Assembly (NCBI GenBank): GCA_029891345.1 | Contig: CM057009.1 | Coordinates: 232,677,178 to 232,741,177, forward strand | Source: Dryococelus australis | Taxonomy: Eukaryota > Arthropoda > Insecta > Phasmatodea > Phasmatidae | DNA: 64,000 nt | Direction of reading: 5' to 3' | Part shown: positions 35,235 to 46,320 of the stretch, one piece after another | How the letters are laid out: each line of letters begins with the position of its first letter | How positions within the stretch are numbered: position 1 is the first letter of the stretch | Made by a program: the position numbers and the translations under genes | The notes under the pieces: model-generated | What the model was told of the DNA's origin: nothing | Databases searched by the model: none | The model's input: the letters and a program-made list of their open reading frames with translations, nothing else

Positions 35235-35960
35235 AGAATAAAATATCTTCAGGCTTGCCAACAACTCTATGTTTGGAATGCTGATGGACAACAAAAGGAA
35301 GAATCAAAAGATGGAGTTGGTGTGTAGTGAGTCAAGGCCGAGGAAACTCGTGATGAAACCTGTATATAAGGATATAACTATTTACCATGAGAAACTTGCC
35401 CTGAGAAGGAATCTATTTTGTTCGATATACCTATTTATGCAGGGTTCTCTGTCCCCGACTGCTCCAAAACAGTAATGTATCGATTCCACTATGATGTAGT
35501 GAGACGACGATATGGTGATAATTGCACTCTCGAATATACAGATACCGATAGCTTAATATGTTATTTTCACATGGAGAATTTTTACCGGGACCTAGCTACT
35601 GAACCCGTGTTCAGTTCTGAGTTTGATATGTCTTGCTACCCCACCGATTAGCCCTGCTGTTCCCCGACCAATGCCAAAATATTAGGGAAGTTTATTGATG
35701 AGTGTGGGGGATCTATTATGACCGAATTTGTTGGGCTCCATGCAAAATTATATAGCTACAGGTGTAAGGGTAAAGTGATTAAGAGGGCCAAGGGAGTGCA
35801 GAAATGCGTTGCTAAAAACAAAATACTCTTTGATGATTATATGCATGTCCTTCAGCTACAATGTGCAATGATTGTCAATATACTGTGCATACCTTCCGCT
35901 CTCGTTGACATGTCCTATACAGTGAATGTGTCTATATGTTACATTGACATGGAAGGATGA
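35235..35960 (+). pseudogene. polB: Polinton DNA polymerase B, C-terminal palm part
   Basis: Opens with a motif-B-like Asn-Asn-Ser-Met-Phe-Gly. It then continues with a Lys-Pro-Val-Tyr-Lys-Asp-Ile block, shifts frame near 35410-35420, and reads through Tyr-Ala-Gly-Phe-Ser-Val-Pro-Asp to motif C Tyr-Thr-Asp-Thr-Asp-Ser at about 35535-35552. A TAG follows at 35649. The frame then resumes with Ala-Lys-Ile-Leu-Gly-Lys-Phe and Ala-Lys-Gly-Val-Gln-Lys-Cys (to about 35860). The two catalytic Asp residues of motif C are present. It is the continuation of 27574-29440, but the roughly 250 residues around motif A are missing. Confidence 0.85.
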
Positions 35961-36029
35961 TAATAGAAGCATACTGGATGATGGGATATGTACTGTGGCT
36001 TGTGGTTATATATATATTGAATTATGGCT

Positions 36030-36800
36030 ATCACACATGCCTCTGGGGCAGGCATGTACAATCATACATGTGCTTGTCCCCGGGAGAGTGAATGGGGTCA
36101 GGGTGCATAGTAGGAGGCAGTTCCTCACTCCTTGGTCGAAGCTGAAGTGCTTCCACTCCCCTCTCCCACAACAAATGTATGTATGTTGTCCGATAGCCGC
36201 TGCTCCAGTTTTTCTTCTATTTCTACACTGCTATCGCAAGTAATACACACACACACTTCTGGGGCAGGCATGTATCATTATGTATTTGTCTGTCCCCGGG
36301 AGAGCACCAGGGGTCGGGATGCATAGTTCCTCGCCCGGGATTGTTGAAGTGAAGCTCTTCCAATTCCCTCTCCCGCAATGAATGTATGTGTGTGTGTGTG
36401 TGTTGCCCGGTAGCCCACAAGCTCCAACCCACACTCTAGTTTTTGAGCACATGTAATCCTGTTTGATATTGTTGGTTAGGACTTACTACCCAATGATCCA
36501 GAGTACAATTCTGGCAAAGTCTAGCTTGCCGGGTGGTAAGAGGCGAGGGTTAATTATTACAGTTATCGTATTTATTTTCTAATTAGCATTTAGTTATACT
36601 AAACACGTATATGTAAGACCATCAGAAAATTAAAGTCATCTTCAATACACACACACATTTATCTCAGATTAGAATTATTCGATCTTGCAGTTTTTTTCAA
36701 CTTGTTGGCTAGAACTTAGTACTCAATGATCCAGACGACCATTCCGGGGAAGTCTACTTCAGTAGCTTGCTGGGCGGTAAGAGGTGAGGGGATACACTGT
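36030..36800. repeat. Two interleaved local duplications
   Basis: About 36033-36240 and 36247-36430 share CTGGGGCAGGCATGTA, TGTCCCCGGGAGAG, GGGTC-GG-TGCATAG, CCCTCTCCC-CAA and ATGTATGT. About 36465-36545 and 36700-36785 share ATTGTTGG/CTTGTTGG, CAATGATCCAGA, GGCAAAGTCTA/GGGGAAGTCTA, TAGCTTGC and GGCGGTAAGAGG-GAGGG. The frames across it are not genes. Confidence 0.75.
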
Positions 36801-36814
36801 GTTTCTAAAAAAAC

Positions 36815-36945
36815 GTTCATACTTGTTACTAAAATTGTTTCTGCAATCATTTATACTTGTTTCTACAATCATTCATACCATATTCTACTTACTTGTTTCT
36901 GAAAAAGTTCATACTTGTTTCTACGATCGTTCATACCTTTTTTCA
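36815..36945. repeat. Degenerate short tandem repeat
   Basis: Four to five imperfect copies of a ~22-28 bp unit built on TCATACTTGTTTCTACAATC. Confidence 0.7.
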
Positions 36946-37501
36946 GCATATGGTTACTAATAGCACATGCAAGAGCCCTCTTTATCCTGCAGCATTCTGT
37001 GTGTTTTCCAACAGCAGCATTCCATAGCACATGTAAGAGTTGTATAATTTTCTTACTAAGGAGTGTTGCTGGTTGATGTTATCGCTCGACGTGTTACTGC
37101 TATGATACATGTACTATTTCGCATACAAACTCAACATCTATGTTATTTCACATTTCACTCATACATTACATGTTTTTTCACGTGCACATTGGATTTGGCA
37201 TCTATGTAAAGTCTTCGACCTGGGAAAGCCAATTCTTGGGGGACTCAACACATATCCTAGCGGTGTTATGAATGTGAAATGGTAATTGTATTACACTTAT
37301 ACTGTATTGGTCTGTGTGTTCGCATCACATGTGTAATTACTCTCAGTACTCCACTGTCCTCCTCTTTACTCTGTCTCTATCTATTTTATTTTCTTGATCT
37401 TTGGCTGTCTCACCTTCTCTTTGCATTCCATTCTATTCTTTGGTTTTTTGAGTGGGGAAGCTTTCACTTGCGACATTGTAATGCGCCAAATCCTTATAGC
37501 T
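36946..37501. other. AT-rich DNA, nothing recognised
   Basis: A hydrophobic 104-codon frame (37279-37593) runs through a pyrimidine-rich part and the hairpin. Its composition reflects that tract, so I do not call it a gene. Confidence 0.4.
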
Positions 37502-37582
37502 GCAATGGCACTGGTGTTTTGTTTACCTTATATGCATACGACATGTTTGCATATAAGGTAAACAAAACATCAGTGGTGTTGC
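37502..37582 (+). repeat. Long hairpin (34-bp stem, 13-nt loop)
   Basis: Arms 37502-37535 and 37549-37582 match at 30 of 34 positions, including a perfect 21-bp run next to the loop (TTTACCTTATATGC / GCATATAAGGTAAA). The size and mismatch pattern resemble a microRNA precursor or a very young palindromic duplication. No such RNA family is recognised. Confidence 0.7.
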
Positions 37583-37917
37583 AGGCATTGTGAATTGCCT
37601 GGTCCTAAGTGCAGGAGCCATCCGCATGGTTATGCCATGTGGAAGTTAAGTCTGAGGGCAACACAGCAGTGAGAGCGAGCTGCTGGACATGTATATTTTA
37701 TCCTGCTACTAGTGAGTGTGTGAATTAAGTTAATTTTTTAGTGTACACATATAATTAGCTGAATGTCGATATTTTTTTTGCTTGTATAAGAAGTGCAGTG
37801 TCTTGTGAGTTTGTAAGATGTTGCATACATTGCTATTAGTTTTTCATGATTACAAGTCTGTTTGGCGAGTGAGCACTCTCATATATGCCTTATTTCAACT
37901 CCTATCATTCCTCATGC
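37583..37917. other. AT-rich DNA, nothing recognised
   Basis: Intervening stretch between the hairpin and the tRNA-headed repeat. Confidence 0.4.
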
Positions 37918-38640
37918 AAAAAAAGCCTTGTGGTTAGCACACCGGGCTGGCGACCCAAGGGTCGTCGGAACAAAATGACACGAATCCAGCATTTTTTGAG
38001 TTCACACTTAAAATAAATTACCAGTGCTCCTGGCAGGCGATGAGTGAACACAAGATGGCTGCTAGCACCCTAGCTGCCACCAGTGGAAATTCACTACACA
38101 AGCTGGTGGCGAGTGTGTGAATCAAAGATGGCCATGGGAATCAGCACACTCTGGCAGATAATGTGGGAATCAAAGATGGACGACAAACAAGATGGCCACC
38201 TTCAGCAGATGACGGCAAACAAGATCGCCACCACCAGCAAATGACATCAAACAAGATGGCCGACTCCAACATACAGCAAACGAGATGGATGATGATGATG
38301 GAAGGAATATGATAAAATCCATCCGAGAACGAGAGACAGAAATAATGAAGGAAGAGAGTGAACATGAGGAAAATAGAGAAATAACACGAGGAGAAAGGTG
38401 GAATGCGAAATTATGAAAATTTGGGAGGACTCCGAGAAAACCCTCGATGAAATGAAGTAAAATCCAAGATGGATGACGTCACAGACGAATGACCGAACAG
38501 GAAGATTTGAGGCAGTATGCAGGAATAGGAAGAGATGTACTGGCTGACAAGATGGCCACCAGTGATCGACTTCCAAGATGCCAGCCACCATAGTGGAATG
38601 ACAGAGCAGGAAATTCCGCTCGACGTCATATATTGGCGGC
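37918..38640 (+). mobile_element. tRNA-headed AAGATGG repeat, copy 1
   Basis: Head with A-box-like TGTGGTTAGCACACCGGG (37929 on), a decayed B-box region, then TTTTTTGAG, TTAAAATAAATTACCAG. The body is full of CAAGATGG words (38051, 38126, 38173, 38189, 38255, 38470, 38548). It includes a ~32-bp tandem unit at 38179-38272 and ends in a purine-rich stretch with GGAGGACTCCGAGAAAACCC. The same order, inverted, is found at 40860-41530 and 50580-51805. Minus-strand frames across it are shadows of the repeat. Confidence 0.6.
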
Positions 38641-38829
38641 CTGGCACAGTGACACCGCATCCTGCATCCAGTGCCAGACTCTCCTTTTCTGTTTTACAAG
38701 CATTGAAATATTTAGGAAAAGCGTACACTTCCTCAAGCAGTACCAGTACCGGTGCGTCAATGGGGCTGGGTTCTCGTGCTCAGCAAGCACTGACAATATT
38801 CTTACAAAATTTGTAGAATAGAGAAATTG

Positions 38830-39320
38830 TATATGCTTGGAGAGAGAGGAAAGAAAGATCTTTAGAACTATATGGGGCACCAAAAAGCAAGGTGAATTTT
38901 GGATCCATAGATTAAGGCAGGAGCTGTACGAGAGCGTAGAACCAATTTCGAGTGTGATACGGAAGAGAAGATTGAGATTCGGGGGCACCTGATGAGGATG
39001 AACAACAGGTTGACCAAGAAGATCTGGAATGCAACATGCTTAACGGGAAACAGCTGGATGAAGGAAGTTAGGGTGGACTGGATGGCATCTGATATTATGG
39101 ATAAAAATCCCCAGACAATAGTACAAGATAGAGTCAGGTACAATAACATGGCGGAAGGTCACAAATGGACCGACACCAGGATCAAGATACAACTTACAGA
39201 AGCAGAGAGACACAGGAGTGGAAGAATGAAGAGGTATTGGGAAGAGTGAAGGCACGCTGAACAAGTCACTCGTAATCCTGAAGGGTCATAACGAACTAGA
39301 AGAAATAATTTAATCAAATT
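38830..39320 (+). pseudogene. RTE-type LINE ORF2 C-terminal end
   Basis: A frame beginning at about 38833 reads Lys-Lys-Ile-Phe-Arg-Thr-Ile-Trp-Gly and Gln-Glu-Leu-Tyr-Glu-Arg. A frame change leads to Arg-Leu-Arg-Phe-Gly-Gly-His-Leu-Met-Arg-Met (38970 on) and Trp-Met-Lys-Glu-Val-Arg-Val-Asp-Trp, ending Arg-Met-Lys-Arg-Tyr-Trp-Glu-Glu-stop at 39249. The Gly-His-Leu/Val-Met-Arg-Met segment is the hallmark of the C-terminus of RTE-like ORF2 proteins. The RT and endonuclease are absent, so the copy is 5'-truncated. It is inserted between the tRNA-headed repeat and the 39.9-kb frames. Confidence 0.75.
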
Positions 39321-39926
39321 TTAAAACTTTTATTTTTATTGGCTCAATATTGATGCTATCAATATTGCAATACTACTTGGTTGGAGCTCAGTTTTGTTGT
39401 CAGAGATAAGTATTTGCATGTTTTCAATCTCGCGCGCACCACCTCAGCTGTGTTACCAACAATTTTTTGGCCATGTCCCTATAGACATGTAAAAATATTC
39501 CTGGTTTGAAACGGAAATCCCGACATTAATTATATTGCACGTTATATAATTTTAAAAATATAAAAATCCTCACCACGTAACAATACATCTAAAGAATGTA
39601 CTTAGGCACTCACTTCAGCATTCTTCACTAATAGATTTTATCTTATATTAAAATTTACTACATTTTCATAAAGTCTTCCATTGTAGTGTTGTGGGGAATA
39701 ATAGGTTGCTGGCCTACAGATATCACGTGTTGTGCAATCTTCTTTATGTACGGAAGAATTGATCGCTAAAAAGATAATTAAGGAGTTCTGGGCCCATTTG
39801 ATAAACGTTGAAACGTCCCAACATTCACCCTAAATAATTTAACCTGCCCCTACAGCAACCCAAAATCATCAAAAATCCCTACAAATATGGATGTCCCTAC
39901 GGTTGGAGACACTGATCCGCAGTGCT
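39321..39926. other. AT-rich DNA, nothing recognised
   Basis: 3' side of the RTE fragment. No clear poly(A) or target duplication was found. Confidence 0.4.
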
Positions 39927-40334
39927 CTACTGAAGGTCAGTTCGAAGCACATGCTGGCCGAAGCTGCAGAGAAACATGGGAGGCTCGCCCTTATCTGAGC
40001 CTCCTCCATGCATATACAGGTTCTGCACATGGTCAGAAATGCTGGCCGGTGTACTGTGCCCGACTCGCGTGGCAATATTGGGTAAGGAGCGTTCGTCCTC
40101 GGGATCGTAATAGTCTTTGCCATCGCCATCACTCGCGTTTGCTTTTATCGCGGCCATATTTGGATCGAGCAAATCCCACACTTGGTTATTTTCCATGCAA
40201 AACTTGTCTCGTGTTTTGTCGTAGTTGGCCTTGTTGACCATAGCAGCATTTTTGGAAAGTTGGAAATTACCTTCAGGGTTGACTGTCTCGTCCAACAGTC
40301 TCAATTTTTCTGCATCGTCAAAAGTCTCGTCCAT
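39927..40334 (-). CDS. Unrecognised frame between the polymerase copies
   Basis: 135 codons starting Met-Asp-Glu-Thr-Phe-Asp-Asp-Ala-Glu-Lys. It has balanced, protein-like composition (not low complexity), Lys/Asn/Asp-rich segments and a Tyr-Tyr-Asp-Pro-Glu-Asp-Glu-Arg block near residues 77-84. It continues in a second minus frame (39869-40132), as if frameshifted near 40000. Lying between two Polinton polymerase fragments, it may be a Polinton accessory gene. I cannot name it and see no known catalytic motif. The plus strand over the same span is also open but looks like a shadow. Confidence 0.35.
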   Translation of the reverse strand: MDETFDDAEKLRLLDETVNPEGNFQLSKNAAMVNKANYDKTRDKFCMENNQVWDLLDPNMAAIKANASDGDGKDYYDPEDERSLPNIATRVGHSTPASISDHVQNLYMHGGGSDKGEPPMFLCSFGQHVLRTDLQ

Positions 40335-40404
40335 ATTTTTAAACCTTGTATGAACACTTCGAGGACGGACCTAGTAAAGTGATAAATGATAATCACATAA
40401 AAGG

Positions 40405-40680
40405 GTGAATTGTTTGAAGTGTCATAAATTAAGTAGAAATCTACTCCACTATGACAAAGGTTTTATCAACGTTCGTCGAAATACCGTTTCTGTCCATAGG
40501 AAATTGTCTAGAAATTGGGTCACTGCCAAAATAAATTGGTTCATTATGAGCAGGCATTTATCCCGATCGTCGAGAACCACTTGGTCTATGATTTTGCGCA
40601 AGAGAAAAAGTACGATATCTACAAACGAGCACTGATTGATTACCTCTTAAAAATCACATACGTTTCATGTGGTTTTTGAT
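40405..40680 (+). pseudogene. Unrecognised frameshifted frame, divergent from 39927-40334
   Basis: The first 50 codons are Arg/Ser-rich. After a change of frame near 40530 the sequence reads like real protein, with Glu-Gln-Ala-Phe-Ile-Pro-Ile-Val-Glu-Asn-His and Lys-Lys-Tyr-Asp-Ile-Tyr-Lys-Arg-Ala-Leu-Ile-Asp-Tyr-Leu-Leu-Lys, then stops. It is separated by about 70 bp from the minus-strand frame at 40334, a divergent arrangement. Function unknown. Confidence 0.3.
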
Positions 40681-40859
40681 TTTGAATATAAAGTTTTGTC
40701 CATTTAGGTATGTAACTACTACTGAATCTTTTCCATCTTGTATATAATACAAGAGTTGGTTATATATTTATGTGGAGTAGGAACAATCGTTTAATGAAGG
40801 GTTATTTTTCTGGGAATCCGAAATAGAAGATAGATAATAGTCCCTGTAGGACAAAGGCT

Positions 40860-41530
40860 GATATTGGAGGCGCAAGGCACTGGGCGCCATCTCGCAATCT
40901 GGACTTCCCGCTCTGTCAGTCTGGTTATGTGACCGCCACCTTGGATTCTGCCATCTTTGTAGTCAGTTCACCGACATCTTGTACACACCATCTTGGTAAC
41001 TAGTATGTCATTTTTTCATGCTCTATTATTCTGTGTTGCCCCTCTTACATTTCGAGGATTTTTTCCGAATGCTCCATTTTTTTTCCCTTTCCCTCATTCC
41101 ATCTCCTCTCTTTCTGTTTCTTTCTCTCTTCCTCTCTTATCTCTCTTTTTTCTCTTGTCTCTCATATTCGATTGTCATTTATTTATATATTGCTTGAAGA
41201 TGCCATCTTTGTTTATTTGTTTGTCATTTGATTCCGATGCCATCTTTGTTGACGTTGTTGTTAGGGGCACTGGTGTCTCTCTCGTTCGATCGATTAGTCG
41301 CACTTGTTCGACTGTCATATTGGTTCTAAAGATGTCTGCTAGGGGTGCTGGTGTCGCTCGACCACCATATTGGTTCTGGAGTTGGCCGCTTGGGGCGCTA
41401 ATTTTTTAAAGCTCAAAATACCACATGGAAGAGTGCGGGATCGAACTGCCGAACCATGGTTCGCCATACTGACACCTTAAACTGCTCGGATATCAGGACA
41501 TGCACTGGGATAAAGGTTTATAAGGAGTAC
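40860..41530 (-). mobile_element. tRNA-headed AAGATGG repeat, copy 2
   Basis: Read on the minus strand: a head with GAGCAGTTTAAGGTGTCAGT (A-box region), a well-kept B box CAGTTCGATCCCGC (plus-strand complement at 41436-41449) and TTTTGAG, TTAAAAAATTA. Then comes a body with AAGATGG-type words and a purine-rich end (CTTT/CTCT on the plus strand, 41085-41165). The 138-codon plus-strand frame across it is a pyrimidine-tract artefact. Confidence 0.6.
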
Positions 41531-41879
41531 ATAGCTTGTGTTTGTGGACGAATAAATATATTGTCGTAGTTTTTTTTCATTAAAGGCATTTTAATTTCAA
41601 TTTGACTATTTAAGTATTTTTTCAGTAAATTTTTATTATTCTGATTTTACTTACATAATTTCTAAGTATTTATTATTTATTTACATATAATTTTTATTAC
41701 TATCCCGGCAGTAAGATTTTCTTTTTAAGTATTTTTTAGTATAGATATATTCCAAATTTTACAGATAAGATTTTTTCATATAGGCATTATTAGTAATTAA
41801 GCTTTTTTTTTTTTTTTTTAACTATCCCAGACCTTTTCCGAATTTTTTATTAAATTTTTTTATTATTCAGTTTTACATA

Positions 41880-42121
41880 TGTATATATTTTAAGTATTTT
41901 ATTTACTCGTAAAGACGTTGTTACTCATATTGAACTTAGACAAATTTAAATCCTATATGTTGAATGTGGAATGTATCCTTCCCCTATGTAATGTAATGCT
42001 AGGACTTGTAAAATTTTTCCCACACTCCTATTGAAATTGCACTATCCCTTAATAATACATAATAATTCAGAAAAAAACCCAACTTAACTAACATATCCAT
42101 CATGTAGGATTTATATGAGCT

Positions 42122-42161
<40 letters not shown>

Positions 42162-42340
42162 CACACACACACACACACATGCACACGCACGCACACGCAC
42201 GCACACACACACTCACTTGTTTAGGACTTTAAATATATTTCGCCTTGTATAACAAACTAAATATTTTTTTCCATTTAATAACTAATGTATCATCTTTACT
42301 CGACATACACTTAATTTAACCTAACCACCACACTCTAGTC
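41880..42340 (+). repeat. Partial unit of the 53-64 kb repeat family
   Basis: Shares with 53030-53260 the words TTGAACTTAGA-AAA, GG(C)A-GACTTGTA-A-TTTT, CCAACTTAACTAACATATCC, TTTAAATATATTT/TTTGAATATATT, CGACAT-CACTTAA and TTTAACCTAACCACCA. A CA microsatellite (42122-42200) occupies the place where the other units have CAC arrays. Confidence 0.55.
42122..42212. repeat. (CA)n microsatellite
   Basis: CA dinucleotide tract with CG variants toward the right end. The minus-strand Cys-Val frame is an artefact. Confidence 0.95.
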
Positions 42341-42559
42341 ATCGCCAGACCAAGAGCGAACTTTAAATATTTTTTTCATTATAGTTACCTCATGTAAAAC
42401 ATTTTTTTCTATTCTCATATTTCATAGTGTTTCTGTTTGTGTGAATATCTCATCATGGACTATTGCATCTGATGCCATATTAAGTAAACTTTATGACAGA
42501 ATTTTTTATGAAAGAAAAGATTATAAAGGTACTTGTTTATACAAAAATATATAATGCTT

Positions 42560-45336
42560 TCAGCCTTGGCTGCTTCAGTTTCAAACTGGTTATCCAACCT
42601 TTGGTTTGGAACTGCGCACCCATCAAATGTTGAGTTTTTCATAAGCTTAAAAAAGTCTTGTCCAAACTTATGGCCGGCTGTCTGCCTTTTTACTGTGTTC
42701 AGGTCGATGTAAGGCTTGAGCCATGCCTCTTGTTCAAATTGCAGCACACAATGAATCTTTGTAACCCTGAGCCCAGATTCAATTGCGTGCTTCGAGTTAA
42801 TATAATGCAAAATGTAGTTCTTTACTTGCGACGTCGTCAACATTTTTTGTTATTGCCACCTGGAGGACACTCATTGATGGGCAAGAATGGCTTGGCTTTG
42901 TGTGATTCATGTAGTTCTACAGGATATTTTACATCTACCTCCAGCACATAGCCGAATAGGCCATCATCTGGCACCGGCATGACGTCGATGACGGTACTCA
43001 CCCACTGGAAGTCACATGTGTGGAGGAGCAGAGACATTGCCCATCCTTACAAGTTTTTCGCGTCTATGTACCAGAGCTAGATGGGTGGCTTGCTGTCATC
43101 GTATGTGGATGAAATGTACTTGTTATTGGTTTCTGCATGGCGCTTCACACATTGGACCACTCCACCTCATATGCCTTTTTAAATGAATAAATACTTGTCA
43201 GAATCGACCAATAGTTACAGCTCGACCTTGGTGTTCTTCAACATTGCATCGAAAAAGAAATTCGGGGCGCTCACGTAATGGACATAGTCCAGGCAATATG
43301 TTTCCAGGCACAGTTTCCTAAAGTTTTCAAACACATCTGAACACAACAAACAGTCAGTATTCAAATAAATGTTATAATAATATTGTATTGTCTTGTAGTC
43401 GAATTTTTCCCAGATGTTAAGAGCATGATTGTAATCTTCTTCACAGATGGCTGTTGTAATATTTGTTGCTGGGGGCAGCTGTATCTCATCTAATTGCTGC
43501 AGGCTGTCTGTGTAATCATAGGGGAACACGCCCTTTCTCCGTAATAGTTCCATCTCGCCTGGGCTGCAGAATTTTGCAGTATTTATAAGCTGGTCTCTTG
43601 GCAGGTTTTCGGCGAGGGTGGCGAGGCTGGTCAACATGAATCGGAAGGTGTCGATGAATTGGAGTGTGAATCCCTCCCCCAGCAATTTCGAGAACACGTT
43701 TAATTGCTCCTCTTCATTTTAGCCGAGATGCTTTATTAAGAATTTTTTGTCATATGCCAGGTTATGGAATAACATAGGCAATCTTTTTGGATGGAAGCGG
43801 GGTTTGTTGCAGTTATTGCAGGAGGCCCCAGTGTAGTTCCCGGTGAAGTGGTCGTGGTCCATTATCTTCCAGTTGTCTTGTGTAAATTTTTCTTTACAGT
43901 AGCAGCAGTATCTGACATTGCATGATTCAGTAATCGCAGGTAGCTGAGCGGCTTCATGGTATAACTTGTTTAATATATTCCCTTCACTTTACTTCCGACA
44001 TCCACGATCTCTTCAATAAATTTATTGGCTACATATTCCCCAGTTTTAATTATTGTCTGTGTGGGCAGACTTATTGTTTTGGTGGCAGGTATTACGTCGT
44101 GGTCAACTTGAACAATGTAACAAAAACTATGTGCCTCATGTTTTTGATATGAGTGCATGCTAGGGGTCTGGGGGTTGGCATGGCAGGTCTGGCAGGAGCA
44201 TGGCTTCGAAATCTGCATAGATGACGATTGGCATCTTGTCTGCATTATAAAAGGTTGTAAATTTGAGGGTTGGTCTTCTTCCCTTCATGTCGTGGCACTG
44301 CATCTCAATTCGTGCAGGAGTATGAGGCTACTTTTTGTGCTCCACCAACATCTCTTCCCCTGTCTTTCCTGTCACTCGTGTAATGTCTTGGTACATTATG
44401 AAACACCTTTTACAAATGTATAGTAGCAGCGGTCGATTCGCTCTGGGTGTGATCCTTCAATGTATCTGGCCAGTATGGCCCACTTGAAGCATTCGTTATC
44501 CTCATTTTTCGAATTTATCACTGCACTCTTGTTTTTGATGGATTCTGGCAAATCGATGTAACTGGAATCTGCGCACTGGGTCCAAATTATTAATTCTTAG
44601 CTGCATTCTCTTTATTGCAGTAAAGCTCTATCCAGATCCCTTCCTCTGGTATTCCACCTCTTCTTGACATATCTCGATCAAGAACGCATCCACAGCTTTT
44701 TCCACACCATACTCCTTGTAAATAGCCAAATTTTTAGTCTTCAAGGCATGCTGATCTACTTAATCTTCACGGGGCTCAGGTTTGTCATACTAGCACACCA
44801 TGAATAAGTTGATTTTCATTGGCCCAGTTTACACAATTTCTTCCCTCAGCTGATCAATAATGTTTTTTCTTCAGTCCCTCAGTGTATGGGCATACTCTTT
44901 GACCTCTACGCTCGTATTTTCTGCCATGTATTTCTTCAAGTTGCTCCTAACGGCAGTGTTGGCCAACACAAATCCATGGGCCATCGGCTGTCTGGACCCC
45001 GCGACGACTCTTGATCAAGGTGCTTGAGCTAGTACTGCTGCTGGTACAGATGCTGGCTGCTGCTTGGGGGAAACATCACGTCTGGCCCTCTTCGCATGCG
45101 GTTGGGGGGGGGGGGGGGGGTGGTACACACCATGCGTGTTCTCTTTGCTTGTTCACCCTGGAATATTCTTTGCTGCAATCTTCATAGGCAAAATTCTGCT
45201 TCTCTGAGTTGAACTTGCACCACTTTTTGTGCCTTAAAGCATCTTCTATGTTGGCAAATGGAGCATTACAAAATTTGCACTTGCCAGGTGCTTTCTGCTA
45301 CACTGCGCCATTACAGATCCTTAAACGTCGCTCCAT
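42560..45336 (-). pseudogene. polB: Polinton DNA polymerase B, minus-strand copy
   Basis: Read downward from ATG at about 45336. There is a Cys2-His-Cys-like finger (Cys-Lys-Phe-Cys-Asn, His-Lys-Lys-Trp-Cys) and a second Cys...His block (45300-45165), then a Lys/Arg/Pro/Ser linker and an N-terminal region (44990-44430) that aligns with the start of the plus-strand copy. Exo I Tyr-Ala-Asp-Phe-Glu-Ala is at about 44203-44232. The exonuclease-palm linker is a 160-codon frame (43215-43697: Phe-Arg-Phe-Met, Lys-Gly-Val-Phe-Pro-Tyr-Asp-Tyr, Asp-Val-Phe-Glu-Asn-Phe). Motif A (Tyr-Ile-Asp-Ala-Lys-Asn-Leu, about 43050-43075) has a stop where the conserved Tyr should be. A motif-B-like Lys-Leu-Met-Lys-Asn-Ser lies at about 42625-42650. 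It ends before motif C. Multiple stops and frameshifts; inactive. Confidence 0.85.
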
Positions 45337-46240
45337 GTTGTCCTTCTGCCCAATCTACATCCTACATTTGTCCTACATTTGTCCCTGTAGGGTTATGAAT
45401 ACAGGTAATCTCGTGCTTCAATCCAGACTTTTGGATTGCAAAATATTTATAACTTAAACCACTATGTACCCTGGCGGCGGTATTGCCCTTACCCAGAGAC
45501 AGTAGATGGCGAAGTAAGTTGGAAGCCCCCTGAAGTTCCTATGTCGACATGGCCACCCTCCATGCTGTAGACTTCAGAAAAAAAACCTGCAACAAACAAG
45601 TACGAATAATATTAATAATCTGGTAATGGTAGGTATATGCAAAAATGGTGAAGCTGGAAAAAAAGTATAATTAATGCACAAATTTATATACCAACAAAAC
45701 TTGTGTAACTGTCCAAGTCAAAATTATTCTCATTTTTAAAATGTAATACTGAACTGTGTAGCAGAATAAATACTCTTATGTATTGTATTTCACTGAACCA
45801 TACTATAGGCATGTTATTCACTAATGATAATAATGGTTTTATAAAAAGCAAAACAAATTCCTAGACACAGCACTTTGAAAAATATTATTCTATCAACAAA
45901 TGTTACAAAGTCCTTAACAAAACCTGCAACACATGATCACAAATAATATTAATAATTAATGAAAAATAATCTGATGTAGCTTGACAAAATGTTTTAATTA
46001 ATATACAAATACATATGACAAGAAAGCTTGTGTATACTGTTAAAAAAATTGTAATTTTTATTAAGAAATTGTTTCTTATTTTACAAATGCTTGTAACAGT
46101 ACAAATATTTCTTTTGTAAAACTGCTCGTTGGTAAAACTACAAGGGCCATATTTTTAATAGACCGTAAGAAATGTTTGAACTACACTGACCCCTATCCAC
46201 GAGTTTCAGTAAAAAGGCGAACACTCAACTCCGTAAAACC

Positions 46241-46241
<1 letters not shown>
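45337..46241. other. AT-rich DNA with a diverged ~340-bp duplication
   Basis: The segments from about 45586 and 45925 both begin AACCTGCAACA and share AATAATATTAATAAT, AAT-TGATGTAG/GGTAATGG and AAGCTTGTGTA/AACTTGTGTA. No gene was recognised. A G-run at 45104-45121 lies just downstream within the polymerase linker. Confidence 0.45.

Positions 46242-46320
<79 letters not shown>
46242..46320. repeat. (TA)n(GA)n microsatellite
   Basis: TA repeat that switches to GA repeat at about 46302. Confidence 0.95.

Noticed and set aside
37924..38000. Genuine tRNA gene
   Set aside because: A-box-like start but no foldable T-arm or acceptor stem, and the sequence recurs as the head of a dispersed repeat.
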